A stretch of 13,272 nucleotides of DNA from Chitinophagaceae bacterium (GTDB taxonomy: Bacteria; Bacteroidota; Bacteroidia; Chitinophagales; Chitinophagaceae), in NCBI GenBank assembly GCA_023251335.1, contig JAHEZA010000017.1, positions 1-13,272 on the forward strand, in the 5' to 3' direction. The position numbers and the translations under genes are program-made. The notes under the pieces are model-generated. The model searched no databases. It saw only the letters and a program-made list of their open reading frames with translations, and was not told the DNA's origin. Each line of letters opens with the position of its first letter. Position 1 is the stretch's first letter. Below are positions 1-7,878 of the stretch, one piece after another.

Positions 1-542
1 AGAACAAACACCACCGGCGCTTTTGCTTCAAAACTTTCCCTGTTAAAACGGCGTAACCGGTTAAAATTCTTTGCATGGGCACTATCTACCAGCACTAAAT
101 ATTTTTTATTGTCGTTTAGCAGGCTAAATGCTTCTTTGAAAAAATTGGCAGTATCTCCTATTACAACTTTGGTGTAGCCGGAGTTTTCATCAACTTTCAA
201 TTCTCCATCGGTTGCGATTGCAATGATACGGTTTGAATCTACAGAATGCCCATCGATATTTCCGGATGCAGAAATAAGATTTGTTTTTTGCATCGAAAAA
301 GGTTGACGATACGTTGTCAATCCATCAAAATATTTTAATCCCGTTTTTTTAAATTCACCGGAAATAAAATTTGCGGCACTGTCTATAAAGGGAGTGAAAG
401 TCTTCCGGCCTTGCATTTTATCTGATGACAAAACTTTTTCTATTCTTTCTACCTCGCCGACATTAATAATTTTATCAATGCTTTGAGAATAAGAAATGAG
501 GGAGATAAAGCAAGGAACTAAAAACATAATTACTTTCCGCAT
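1..542 (-). CDS. Secreted peptidase, M28-like N-terminus (5' part only, cut by window edge)
   Basis: The reading frame opens at ATG 542 and runs off the left edge, giving about 180 residues. It begins MRKVIMFLVPCFISLISYSQS, which is a Sec signal peptide with a likely cleavage after the SYS/Q region. After it comes a stretch with the pattern L-S-S-D-K-M-Q-G-R-K (about residues 38-47), then S-A-A-N-F-I-S and F-K-K-T-G-L-K. This matches the N-terminal signature seen in M28 zinc aminopeptidase-type proteins (LaSDemeGRe...aAdyia..fkkiGLk). The zinc ligands lie further downstream and are outside the window, so activity cannot be judged. The product would be periplasmic or secreted, trimming peptides. 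It lies 53 bases downstream of the cytochrome-like gene on the same strand and may be co-transcribed with it. An inactive M28 homologue is possible. The call rests on the N-terminal pattern only. Confidence 0.6.
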   Translation of the reverse strand, partial: MRKVIMFLVPCFISLISYSQSIDKIINVGEVERIEKVLSSDKMQGRKTFTPFIDSAANFISGEFKKTGLKYFDGLTTYRQPFSMQKTNLISASGNIDGHSVDSNRIIAIATDGELKVDENSGYTKVVIGDTANFFKEAFSLLNDNKKYLVLVDSAHAKNFNRLRRFNRESFEAKAPVVFV

Positions 543-595
543 ATTGTTGGTTTCAGTTTTTAAATTATATCATTTATCTTTTTACCAAAAAGATT

Positions 596-1099
596 TTACT
601 GAGGTTTGAAGAACTGGTTGGTAATAGGCGGCACGTCAGGAATTTTAATCACATTAAAACCATGGTTGGTAGCCTTATGGCAATCATTGCAAGTTGCGGT
701 CAATAAGATAAACCCGTTTCTAAATTTATTTTCATCTTTTACTTTTACGGCGTTCGATAAACTATCCATCGCGGGTATGATCATGCCAATAGATTTCACT
801 TCCGGCCGATCGGCACAATATCTGGGAATATCTTCCAATGCTTCCTGAATTTCACCTATCTCAAAATTGGCCAGCTCCCAGTTTTCTTCTTTTCCTGCAA
901 ACCATAATTTCGCATGATGTATTTGTATTTGGGACATAAACTCACCAAGCCCGGGTTTATAAGAATTATTTATTTCAGTTTGTAAACTATCGATCTTTTT
1001 TTGCAAAAGATTGTTATTGGATGGGGCTTGATTACAGGAAAAAGCTATCGTTGCGATTAAATAGAAAAGTACATTTTTCATTGCTTTACTGTTTCGCAT
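596..1099 (-). CDS. Lipoprotein with a single C-terminal c-type haem motif (CNDCH)
   Basis: This protein of 167 residues has a lipoprotein signal: hydrophobic VLFYLIATIAFS followed by the lipobox cysteine C22. A second start, Met7 at 1081, gives a shorter n-region and is equally possible. The mature part is mostly helical, with a His-rich conserved-looking stretch IHHAKLWFAG (residues 60-69) followed by an acidic helix. A CxxCH haem-attachment motif sits near the C-terminus (C137-N-D-C140-H141), and the segment HGFNVIKIP follows. A haem motif close to the C-terminus of a helical protein resembles class II cytochromes (cytochrome c' type), but the tail here is longer, about 26 residues. Inferred role: a periplasm-facing, membrane-anchored mono-haem protein for electron transfer or small-ligand sensing. 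The partner is unknown. C95 is an additional cysteine outside the haem motif. Confidence 0.75.
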   Translation of the reverse strand: MRNSKAMKNVLFYLIATIAFSCNQAPSNNNLLQKKIDSLQTEINNSYKPGLGEFMSQIQIHHAKLWFAGKEENWELANFEIGEIQEALEDIPRYCADRPEVKSIGMIIPAMDSLSNAVKVKDENKFRNGFILLTATCNDCHKATNHGFNVIKIPDVPPITNQFFKPQ

Positions 1100-1293
1100 T
1101 ACATAAAACTGTTTGTTCGTTTTTCAATTTAAAGGTAAGGTAATATGCACAGGATTAAAACGGTGTTACAAAATGAAATTGAACCCACAGTTCAGCAAAT
1201 GAGAAAACAACTATCGTTCATCGAAGCCGTTTTTTTAGATATGCGGAATCAGATTTTAATTGATTCTTACAAGTCAAACGACGAACGCCAGGC

Positions 1294-2016
1294 TTATAAA
1301 CTCATCATCTCCTTAAATTTCACGGCTTGTCTGCGGCTAACCTCAATTTTTTCGCCCCCGATGAGATCCACTAACAGGCCGCCGTTAAAATAAGTTTCTA
1401 TTTTTTCTATCATTCTAAGGTTGATAATATACTTTCTGTTGGCCCTGAAAAAAACTTTATCGTCTAACCGCTCTTCCAACGCATTCAGCGATTTTAAGAT
1501 GAGAGGCTTGTTCGTTCCAAAAAATACTTTAGCATAGTTACCAACACTTTCAAAAAGACGGACATCAGAAAGCTTCACAAACCAGCAACGCTCGCCATCT
1601 TTTACAAACACCTGATCGTGCTCGCTCAACATACCGCGATTATTGAAAGAAAGCAATTCTTCTTCATTTTTCTGTTTCACTTTCAATATGGCATCAGCAA
1701 GTCGCTTTGGCTCTACGGGCTTCATCAAATAATCCAAAGCGTTTACATCAAAAGCTTTCAGCGCGTATTCATCGTAAGCCGTAACAAAGATCACATCAGG
1801 CGCTTTTTCCAGTTCAGTTAGCATGTCAAACCCTGTTTTGCCGGGCATCTGGATATCCAGGAAAATAAGATCCGGATTCAACGTTTCTATTTTTTCTATT
1901 CCTTCCTCGGCGTTTGCCGCTTCGCCGATTACCTCTACATCGGGAAATTCTCCCAGCAATCTTTTCAATTCGCTCCTGGCAAGCCGCTCATCGTCTATCA
2001 AAACTACTTTTAGCAT
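1294..2016 (-). CDS. LytTR-type DNA-binding response regulator
   Basis: The protein has 240 residues and two clear domains. The receiver (about 1-118) keeps the acidic pair D8-D9, the phosphoacceptor D54 in LIFLDIQMPG, the conserved T79 in FVTA, and K99-P100. The LytTR DNA-binding domain (about 134-240) carries the typical FESVGNYAKVFF strand, F-x-R-x-N/H-R-K-Y-I-I-N (about 190-199) and the C-terminal EVSRRQ segment. Length and order match the AlgR/LytR/AgrA class, which binds direct-repeat promoter sites with a beta-fold domain instead of helix-turn-helix. The gene lies 58 bases downstream of the LytS-type kinase on the same strand, so the two almost certainly form one operon and a phosphorelay pair. 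Target genes cannot be read from the window; the neighbouring cytochrome-like and peptidase genes are candidates only by position. The ATG at 2016 starts directly on the receiver fold. Confidence 0.96.
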   Translation of the reverse strand: MLKVVLIDDERLARSELKRLLGEFPDVEVIGEAANAEEGIEKIETLNPDLIFLDIQMPGKTGFDMLTELEKAPDVIFVTAYDEYALKAFDVNALDYLMKPVEPKRLADAILKVKQKNEEELLSFNNRGMLSEHDQVFVKDGERCWFVKLSDVRLFESVGNYAKVFFGTNKPLILKSLNALEERLDDKVFFRANRKYIINLRMIEKIETYFNGGLLVDLIGGEKIEVSRRQAVKFKEMMSL

Positions 2017-2023
2017 GTTGAAA

Positions 2024-2051
2024 ATTATTAATTATTGATTATTAATTATTG
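2024..2051. repeat. Perfect 14-bp tandem direct repeat between kinase and regulator genes
   Basis: The unit ATTATTAATTATTG occurs twice head to tail (2024-2037 and 2038-2051), filling most of the 58-base gap between the kinase stop and the regulator start. The unit is extremely AT-rich and contains the partial palindrome AATTATTAATTATT. It lies in the 5' leader of the regulator. Directly repeated sites are what LytTR regulators bind, but the composition could equally be simple AT drift. Confidence 0.75.
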
Positions 2052-2074
2052 CCTCCGACTCTTAGCCTTTAGCA

Positions 2075-3313
2075 TTAAACTATTTCTACCGGCATTACTA
2101 TTTTAGATTGCACTCTGCTGAATTCAATTTCTTCTACATTAAAAGAAGCATTTCCGTGGCAAAGGAATTTCAGCCTGTCACGCGTGCTCTTGATTCCAAA
2201 ACCCTCATTCATCTTTCCATCCAGCGTTCCTGTATTTTGCACCAGTAGTTCAAAATCCTTATCAGTAAATTTCGAAATTATTTTTATAACTCCTCCGTTG
2301 ATCCTCTTGCTGATGCCATGTTTGATCGCATTTTCTACCAATGTTTGCAACATCATGGGTGGCACTGGTTGTTCAAGAGTATCTTCGTCAATGTCCATTT
2401 CTACCTTTAACCGCTCTTCAAAACGCATTTGTTCCAATGCGAGATAATCCTTCACAATATCCAACTCCTTTTTCAAAGGTACCGTTTCCATTTTTTCCAC
2501 CTGCAGGCTGCTTCGCAAAATATTGGAAAGCTCTGTGATAGCGGTTCTGGCACGCTTTGGATTTTCATCCACCAAAGCGCGGATGCTGTTTAAAGAATTA
2601 AAGATAAAATGTGGATTGATGTGAGATTTTATGGTTTTCAGTTCCAATTCTTTCACCGTTTTTTCAAGACTAAGCCTGTCTAGCTCGTCAATACGGTTTC
2701 GCTCCAGATAATGCCACACCATATAAAGCAATAGCCATAAGGCAATTAAGATGAACGTAAAAATGATATTCCACCAAAACCGGCCCCTATCCTGATCTTC
2801 ATAATTCCAATTGCCTGCGCTATCCCTATACCAGCCCGTACTCTTTTTTATATTATTAACAGAAGCGTAGTTCAACGAATCCTTTGGATTATTTTTATCA
2901 GCCAGATAATAATGGGTGCCATTCAGCCCGAGCGATTTTTCAGTAGCAATCGCCTGTTGAAGATTCAGGCTTTTCTCATATTGCACAAGGGAAGTTCCGG
3001 TAAAAACTGCTGTTGTTTTAGCGCCATAATAAGCCAGCAAACCCGTAGCGGCCACGCCTATAATAAACAGGCCAATTACCTTATTGATAGGGAACTTTAT
3101 CCATCCCATCTTTTTTAGAAAAAAACGCAATAAATGCGTGGATGCTATATACCAGAAAAATTGTATAAAAAGAATTGTAAAAAAAAATTCGCGCCTTTTT
3201 CCTTTCCAATAAACATCCTGTAGAAAAAAATAGAAAAAAGAAAGATTTAATAAAGTCCATCCGCCCCAGCCCAATAACTGACAGAGCCAATAGCGTGTTG
3301 TGGTTTTTCGCAT
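2075..3313 (-). CDS. LytS-type sensor histidine kinase (HisKA_7TM-lacking, His_kinase family)
   Basis: I start this 412-residue protein at ATG 3313. A frame extension to TTG 3334 adds seven residues that overlap a promoter-like box and is less likely. Numbering from ATG 3313, hydrophobic segments lie at about 8-31, 43-66, 80-103 and 181-201, giving four membrane spans. The loop between spans three and four (about 104-180, ending NWNYEDQDRGRFWW) is the probable extracytoplasmic sensor region. A linker helix follows. The phosphoacceptor region reads SHINPHFIFNSLNSIRAL, with the PHF histidine at about 235. The ATPase part has the N-box LVENAIKHG (about 325-333) and the G-box GFGIKSTRDRL (about 371-381). 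This is the LytS/YehU architecture paired with LytTR regulators. The stop lies 58 bases before the regulator gene. The signal sensed is unknown. Confidence 0.93.
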   Translation of the reverse strand: MRKTTTRYWLCQLLGWGGWTLLNLSFFYFFLQDVYWKGKRREFFFTILFIQFFWYIASTHLLRFFLKKMGWIKFPINKVIGLFIIGVAATGLLAYYGAKTTAVFTGTSLVQYEKSLNLQQAIATEKSLGLNGTHYYLADKNNPKDSLNYASVNNIKKSTGWYRDSAGNWNYEDQDRGRFWWNIIFTFILIALWLLLYMVWHYLERNRIDELDRLSLEKTVKELELKTIKSHINPHFIFNSLNSIRALVDENPKRARTAITELSNILRSSLQVEKMETVPLKKELDIVKDYLALEQMRFEERLKVEMDIDEDTLEQPVPPMMLQTLVENAIKHGISKRINGGVIKIISKFTDKDFELLVQNTGTLDGKMNEGFGIKSTRDRLKFLCHGNASFNVEEIEFSRVQSKIVMPVEIV

Positions 3314-3316
3314 ACG

Positions 3317-3324
3317 CAAATTTA
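3317..3324 (-). promoter_or_regulatory. Possible -7 box (TAAATTTG) immediately before the kinase ATG
   Basis: On the minus strand the box reads TAAATTTG, a perfect match to the Bacteroidota -7 consensus TAnnTTTG. Only three bases separate it from the ATG at 3313, so a transcript from it would be leaderless or nearly so. No good -33 TTTG is visible at the expected spacing, so the call is tentative. Confidence 0.3.
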
Positions 3325-3331
3325 ATGCTAC

Positions 3332-3357
3332 CAATTCAATTATTTTTTAATGAATTG
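3332..3357. repeat. Imperfect inverted repeat in the kinase/ruvB divergent promoter region
   Basis: The arms CAATTCAATTA (3332-3342) and TAATGAATTG (3348-3357) pair with one bulged base around a short T-rich centre. The repeat lies in the 154-base space between the divergent kinase and ruvB genes, just upstream of the kinase start. It could be an operator or a cruciform-prone AT stretch. The rest of this gap holds no gene. A weak TAGTTTTA (3440-3447), 20 bases before the ruvB ATG, is the best -7 candidate for ruvB. Confidence 0.4.
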
Positions 3358-3467
3358 ATTAGTGGTGAAAAGCACTGCTTGAAAGGCGATTGCCGGTGTC
3401 GTAAAGGCACGGCATACCTATTTTACGATTAAAAAACTTTAGTTTTACAAAGTAGAAAGAAATACAG

Positions 3468-4502
3468 ATGCAGAATCCAAATTTGAACACAGAAAAAGAA
3501 ATACTATCGCCTGCTGATAAAGAATTCGAAAATAATATACGTCCGGCAGTCATACAAGAGTTTAGCGGGCAGGGTCAGATTGTAGAAAATCTGCGCATAT
3601 TTATAAAGGCGGCAAAACAGCGTGGAGAGGCGCTTGACCACATTCTTTTTCATGGGCCTCCCGGCCTTGGCAAAACCACCTTAAGCCGCATTGTAGCCAA
3701 CGAACTGGGCGTACACATCAAAGAAACCAGCGGTCCGGTTATTGAAAAACCCGGTGACCTGGCCGGTTTGCTCACCAACCTGGAGCCTAACGATGTTTTA
3801 TTTATAGATGAAATTCACCGTTTGAGCAATGTGGTGGAAGAATATTTGTACGCTGCCATGGAAGATTATCGCATTGATATTATGATAGATACAGGGCCAA
3901 ATGCGCGGAGTGTACAAATTAATCTGAATCCTTTTACATTAATCGGGGCTACCACCCGAAGTGGATTACTCACTTCGCCACTTCTTTCAAGATTTGGAAT
4001 AAAATCAAGGCTGGAATATTATGATAAATCTACTTTGCAAAAAATCATTTCACGCTCCTGCGCCATCCTCCAAACTAAAATCACATCGGATGCAGCACAG
4101 GAAATTGCGGGCCGAAGCAGAGGCACACCCAGAATTGCCAACGGCTTGTTAAGAAGAGTGCGCGATTTCGCCCAGGTTCTCTCCAACGGTGTGATAGATC
4201 TAAGAATTACAGAACACGCGCTTAAAGCATTGAACGTAGACGAATACGGACTGGACGAAATGGATAACCGTATTTTAAGCACCATCATTGACAAGTTCAA
4301 GGGGGGACCTGTAGGAATCACCACAATTGCCACTGCCGTAGGTGAAGAGGCCGGAACGCTGGAAGAAGTTTATGAACCGTTTTTGATCCAGGAAGGTTTC
4401 ATCATGCGCACGTCAAGAGGTAGAGAAGTGACCGAAAAAGCTTACAAGCATTTGGGGAAAATTCCATATAAAAATTTGAAAGGCCCGGACTTGTTTTCAT
4501 GA
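3468..4502 (+). CDS. ruvB: Holliday junction branch migration DNA helicase RuvB
   Basis: The protein has 344 residues, the usual RuvB length. It is the AAA+ motor that with RuvA drives branch migration of Holliday junctions before RuvC cleavage. Visible motifs are Walker [10 protein letters not shown] (63-71), Walker B VLFIDEIH (110-117, D114-E115), sensor 1 GATTRSG (160-166), the arginine finger in PLLSRFG (R175) and the sensor 2 region [18 protein letters not shown] (218-235). The C-terminal winged helix starts near 265 with LDEMDNRIL, followed by [10 protein letters not shown] and the FIMRTSRGR segment. The ATG at 3468 gives the usual short N-terminal extension before the RP-x-x-x-x-E-F/Y-x-G-Q motif (residues 25-36). 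It is divergent from the sensor kinase and starts a plus-strand run with other recombination genes. ruvA and ruvC are not in the window, which is normal in this phylum. Confidence 0.98.
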   Translation: MQNPNLNTEKEILSPADKEFENNIRPAVIQEFSGQGQIVENLRIFIKAAKQRGEALDHILFHGPPGLGKTTLSRIVANELGVHIKETSGPVIEKPGDLAGLLTNLEPNDVLFIDEIHRLSNVVEEYLYAAMEDYRIDIMIDTGPNARSVQINLNPFTLIGATTRSGLLTSPLLSRFGIKSRLEYYDKSTLQKIISRSCAILQTKITSDAAQEIAGRSRGTPRIANGLLRRVRDFAQVLSNGVIDLRITEHALKALNVDEYGLDEMDNRILSTIIDKFKGGPVGITTIATAVGEEAGTLEEVYEPFLIQEGFIMRTSRGREVTEKAYKHLGKIPYKNLKGPDLFS

Positions 4503-4634
4503 AGACCCTTTATTCGACAAAGCCAGTGAGGAGTAGTGAACTAACAAATTTTTAATATTTCTATTTTTTTTGCGTGGGAGTACGCGGATCATCAGTAAAC
4601 AAAGAATTAACTGCAATTTTTGTTTGGAATAACG

Positions 4635-4647
4635 CATGGAATCCATG
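4635..4647. repeat. 13-bp palindrome CATGGAATCCATG upstream of the helicase-nuclease gene
   Basis: The arms CATGGA and TCCATG pair perfectly around a single A. The site lies 22 bases upstream of the ATG at 4670, in the 167-base gap after ruvB. Its position and symmetry fit an operator for a dimeric repressor, but no known regulator motif is recognised. The rest of the gap holds T-rich tracts at 4547-4571 and no convincing gene. Confidence 0.45.
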
Positions 4648-4669
4648 GCAAAAAAGTATCTTCGTTTGC

Positions 4670-7600
4670 ATGTCAGGATACAGAGAAATTCTATTAAAAA
4701 AATACGAAACCGAATACCAAAAACTTAACGAAAAGCAGCGCCAGGCTGTGGATACCATCGAAGGCCCCGTGATGGTGATTGCCGGTCCCGGAACCGGAAA
4801 AACGCAAATACTTGCTGCGCGGATTGGTAAAATTCTGTTAGAAACCGATGTACTTCCTCAAAATATTTTATGCCTTACCTATACGGATGCAGGGGCGGTT
4901 GCGATGCGCAAAAGATTGCTGCAATTTATTGGCCCCGATTCTTATAAAGTGAATATTTATACATTTCATGGATTTTGTAATGAGGTAATTCAGCAAAATT
5001 TATCGTTGTTTGAGAAAACTACTCTTGATCCGGTTTCGGACCTGGAAAGAATACAACTTTTTAAAACACTGATTGATGATTTACCCAAAAACAATCCCTT
5101 AAAAAGATATCGTGGCGATGTGTATTATGAAATAAAAAACCTGCAGCATTTATTTTCAGCCATGAAACGGGAAGGCTGGACAACTGGATATCTTGATACA
5201 TGTATTGATCAATATCTTGAAAAGATAAAAGACGATGAAAGTTTAAGATATAAAAGAGCTTCGGCAAAATCAGCAGTGAAAGTGGGCGATTACAAACCGG
5301 AATACTATGCCGAACTGGACCGTATGGAAAAACTTCGCGCAGCGGTAAATGAGTTCGGCAATTTGCAACAATTGATGAAGCAACATAGCCTGTATGATTT
5401 TGATGACATGATCAATTGGGTGATCAACGTTTTTAAAGAAAATAAAAACGTTCTGGCCAGTTACCAGGAAAGGTTTCAATACATTTTAGTAGATGAATAC
5501 CAGGACACCAGCGGCACGCAGAATCAGATTGTACAAATGCTGATTGACTTTTGGGACTTCCCTAATGTATTTGTAGTGGGCGATGATGATCAAAGTATTT
5601 TTCGCTTCCAGGGCGCTAATATTGAAAATATGGAAAGCTTTGCAAAAAGCTATGAGGGACTTTTAAAAATTGTACTGACTAATAACTACCGTTCTACCAA
5701 ACCAATCCTGGATGTGTCCAAATCGTTGATTGATAAAAATGTAGAGCGGCTAATTCATAAATTTTCCGGACTCACGAAAGAATTGATTTCATCAAACGAA
5801 GAATTAAAAAAACTGACTGATGCTCCTTTAATAATTGAGTACAATACGATTAAAGATGAAATGGCGGACATTGCCAATAAGGTGAAAAGCCTTATTGACA
5901 CAGGAACAGAGCCGGGTAGGATTGCCGTTATTTATAAGGAAAACAACTATGGCGAACAGCTAATGAAATATTTCAGGTTAAAAAATATACCGGTTTTTTC
6001 CAAACGAAGCCTGAACATTCTCGAAGATCCATTTGCAAAAAAAATCATAGAAATCCTGCGCTACCTCGCTGCAGAACACGATATTCCTTATGGCGGCGAT
6101 GAGATTCTTTTTGAAATTCTCCATTTTGACTTTTATAAAATCCCACCGATTGAAATTGCGAAGCTCACCGTGGAAGCAAACGCTAAAAATTACAGTGGAC
6201 AAAAAACTTCCATCAGAAAATTATTATACGACAAATCCAATTCAGCCCCAAAAGACCTTTTTGACACCGGCGTTCATCCGGCATTAAAAGATTTCAGCAA
6301 GATGGTAGAACAGTTGATAGGCGATGTTTCTAACGTTACATTACAAACACTTTTTGAAAAAATTATTTCTGACGCCGGCGTGCTTTCCTACATCATGAGA
6401 AGCGTTGAAAAAATACGGCTACTTCAAATTCTTACTGCCCTATTTGATTTCATAAAAGAAGAAACCGCGCGCAATCCGTTGCTTACATTACAAGATTTGA
6501 TTGATGTGATTGACCTTATGAGAAAAGAAAAACTTTCTTTGCCATTGATAGAATTTTCAGGTAACAGCGCCGGAGTTAATTTTTTAACAGCACATGGTTC
6601 CAAAGGCCTGGAATTTGAACACGTTTTTATCACCGGTATGAATGCGCATCTTTGGGAGAAGAAACGAAATCCTAATAACGGATTTAAACTTCCCGACACC
6701 TTGTTTTCATCACTTCCTTCCGGAAACGCGGATGAAGAATTGCGCCGCCTGTTTTATGTAGCGCTTACCAGGGCTGAAAAGAATCTTCAGATTTCATTTA
6801 TCAAAATAAAAACGGATGGCAAGGATGCTGAGCATTCTATGTTTATTGCAGAAATAATAGAAGCTAATGGCCTTGGAATAAAAACGGTTCAATTACGACA
6901 GGAAGAACTGATGGAATATGAAACATTGAATTTCATTCACCAGGCGCCTGAAATAGAAAAAGGCGAATCAGATTTCGTAAGTGCATTGCTGGAAAAATAT
7001 GTGATGAATGTTACTTCTTTGAATAACTATTTAGATTGTCCGCTCGCGTTTTATTATAAAAGCCTGGTAAGAATACCTTCAGGCAAATCAGAGAACTTAG
7101 AATTCGGCAGCGCCGTACATTTCGCTTTGCAAAAACTTTTTGAAGAAATGCAAAAAAATGAAAAGCAGGTGTTTCCATCAAAAGAAAAAATGCTCGGGTA
7201 TTTTGATTGGTATATGAGAAGACACCGGGAAAATTTTACGCAAGAAGCTTTTGACAGAAGGATGGAACAAGGTGAAATTGTGTTAGGCGATTATTATGAT
7301 CATTACATAAATGACTTCAATAAAATAGTGTCTGTTGAACGGAATATAAAAAATGTAGTGAACGGTATTCCGATAAAAGGGAAGATAGACAAAATGGAAT
7401 TTAATGGTAAAGAAGTAAATGTGGTTGATTATAAAACCGGTGATGTAAACAGTGCCTACACAAAGAAAAAATTAATGCCACCAAATGAAACAGAACCAAA
7501 TGGCGGAGACTATTGGCGCCAGGCAGTCTTCTACAAGATATTAATTGATAATATGGATGGCAAAGACTGGAAAGTGGTTAGCTCTGAGTTTGATTTTGTG

Positions 7601-7816
7601 GAGCGTGATAAAACCAAAGGGTTTCAAAAAAGAAAGATATTTATTGAGCCGGCCGATATCACCACAGTAAAGCAACAAATAACCGAAGTTTGGCATCAGA
7701 TACAGGGGCGAAATTTTTATACGGGATGTGGTAAAGAAGATTGCCATTGGTGCAATTTTGTAAAAGAAAATAAATTAGAAATTGCATTGCACGACATTGC
7801 GGAAGAAGAAGTTTAA
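4670..7816 (+). CDS. UvrD-like superfamily 1 helicase fused to a C-terminal PD-(D/E)XK Fe-S nuclease
   Basis: I start this 1048-residue protein at ATG 4670, just before the Q-motif LNEKQRQAVD (19-28). The open frame reaches back to GTG 4574, but those 32 extra residues do not look like protein. Helicase motifs are complete: Walker A AGPGTGKTQ (38-46), YTFHGF (97-102), ILVDEYQDTSGTQ (272-284), VVGDDDQSIFRFQGA (302-316), LTNNYRS (336-342), TAHGSKGLEFEHVFITGM (640-657) and RRLFYVALTRAEK (692-704). The C-terminal part carries a RecB-type nuclease: H817 in GSAVHFALQ, D907 in GKIDKM, D920 and K922 in VVDYKTGD, and Q951/Y955 in RQAVFYK. Four cysteines frame it (C790 in LDCP; C1020, C1025 and C1028 in GCGKEDCHWC), the layout of Fe-S nucleases such as AddB, AdnB and Cas4. 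Inferred role: unwinding and resecting DNA in repair. It resembles an AdnAB-type subunit on one chain. Confidence 0.93.
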   Translation: MSGYREILLKKYETEYQKLNEKQRQAVDTIEGPVMVIAGPGTGKTQILAARIGKILLETDVLPQNILCLTYTDAGAVAMRKRLLQFIGPDSYKVNIYTFHGFCNEVIQQNLSLFEKTTLDPVSDLERIQLFKTLIDDLPKNNPLKRYRGDVYYEIKNLQHLFSAMKREGWTTGYLDTCIDQYLEKIKDDESLRYKRASAKSAVKVGDYKPEYYAELDRMEKLRAAVNEFGNLQQLMKQHSLYDFDDMINWVINVFKENKNVLASYQERFQYILVDEYQDTSGTQNQIVQMLIDFWDFPNVFVVGDDDQSIFRFQGANIENMESFAKSYEGLLKIVLTNNYRSTKPILDVSKSLIDKNVERLIHKFSGLTKELISSNEELKKLTDAPLIIEYNTIKDEMADIANKVKSLIDTGTEPGRIAVIYKENNYGEQLMKYFRLKNIPVFSKRSLNILEDPFAKKIIEILRYLAAEHDIPYGGDEILFEILHFDFYKIPPIEIAKLTVEANAKNYSGQKTSIRKLLYDKSNSAPKDLFDTGVHPALKDFSKMVEQLIGDVSNVTLQTLFEKIISDAGVLSYIMRSVEKIRLLQILTALFDFIKEETARNPLLTLQDLIDVIDLMRKEKLSLPLIEFSGNSAGVNFLTAHGSKGLEFEHVFITGMNAHLWEKKRNPNNGFKLPDTLFSSLPSGNADEELRRLFYVALTRAEKNLQISFIKIKTDGKDAEHSMFIAEIIEANGLGIKTVQLRQEELMEYETLNFIHQAPEIEKGESDFVSALLEKYVMNVTSLNNYLDCPLAFYYKSLVRIPSGKSENLEFGSAVHFALQKLFEEMQKNEKQVFPSKEKMLGYFDWYMRRHRENFTQEAFDRRMEQGEIVLGDYYDHYINDFNKIVSVERNIKNVVNGIPIKGKIDKMEFNGKEVNVVDYKTGDVNSAYTKKKLMPPNETEPNGGDYWRQAVFYKILIDNMDGKDWKVVSSEFDFVERDKTKGFQKRKIFIEPADITTVKQQITEVWHQIQGRNFYTGCGKEDCHWCNFVKENKLEIALHDIAEEEV

Positions 7817-7860
7817 AATTTATTTAGGAAGAAGAAAAACCAATATCCATTCAAAGAAAT

Positions 7861-7868
7861 TAAGTTTG
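7861..7868 (+). promoter_or_regulatory. Possible -7 box (TAAGTTTG) before the Ig-like lipoprotein gene
   Basis: This is a perfect TAnnTTTG match ending ten bases before the ATG at 7879, in the 62-base gap after the helicase-nuclease gene. No clear -33 element is visible. It could give the lipoprotein gene its own short-leader transcript, but read-through from the helicase gene is also possible. Confidence 0.35.
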
Positions 7869-7878
7869 CCTTTCTGAA

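Noticed and set aside
4019..4333. 104-codon minus-strand frame inside ruvB
   Set aside because: It is antisense to the RuvB C-terminal region and is a shadow of a conserved gene.
4574..4669. GTG 4574 as the start of the helicase-nuclease
   Set aside because: The added 32 residues show no family resemblance, and Met33 lies at the normal distance from the Q-motif.
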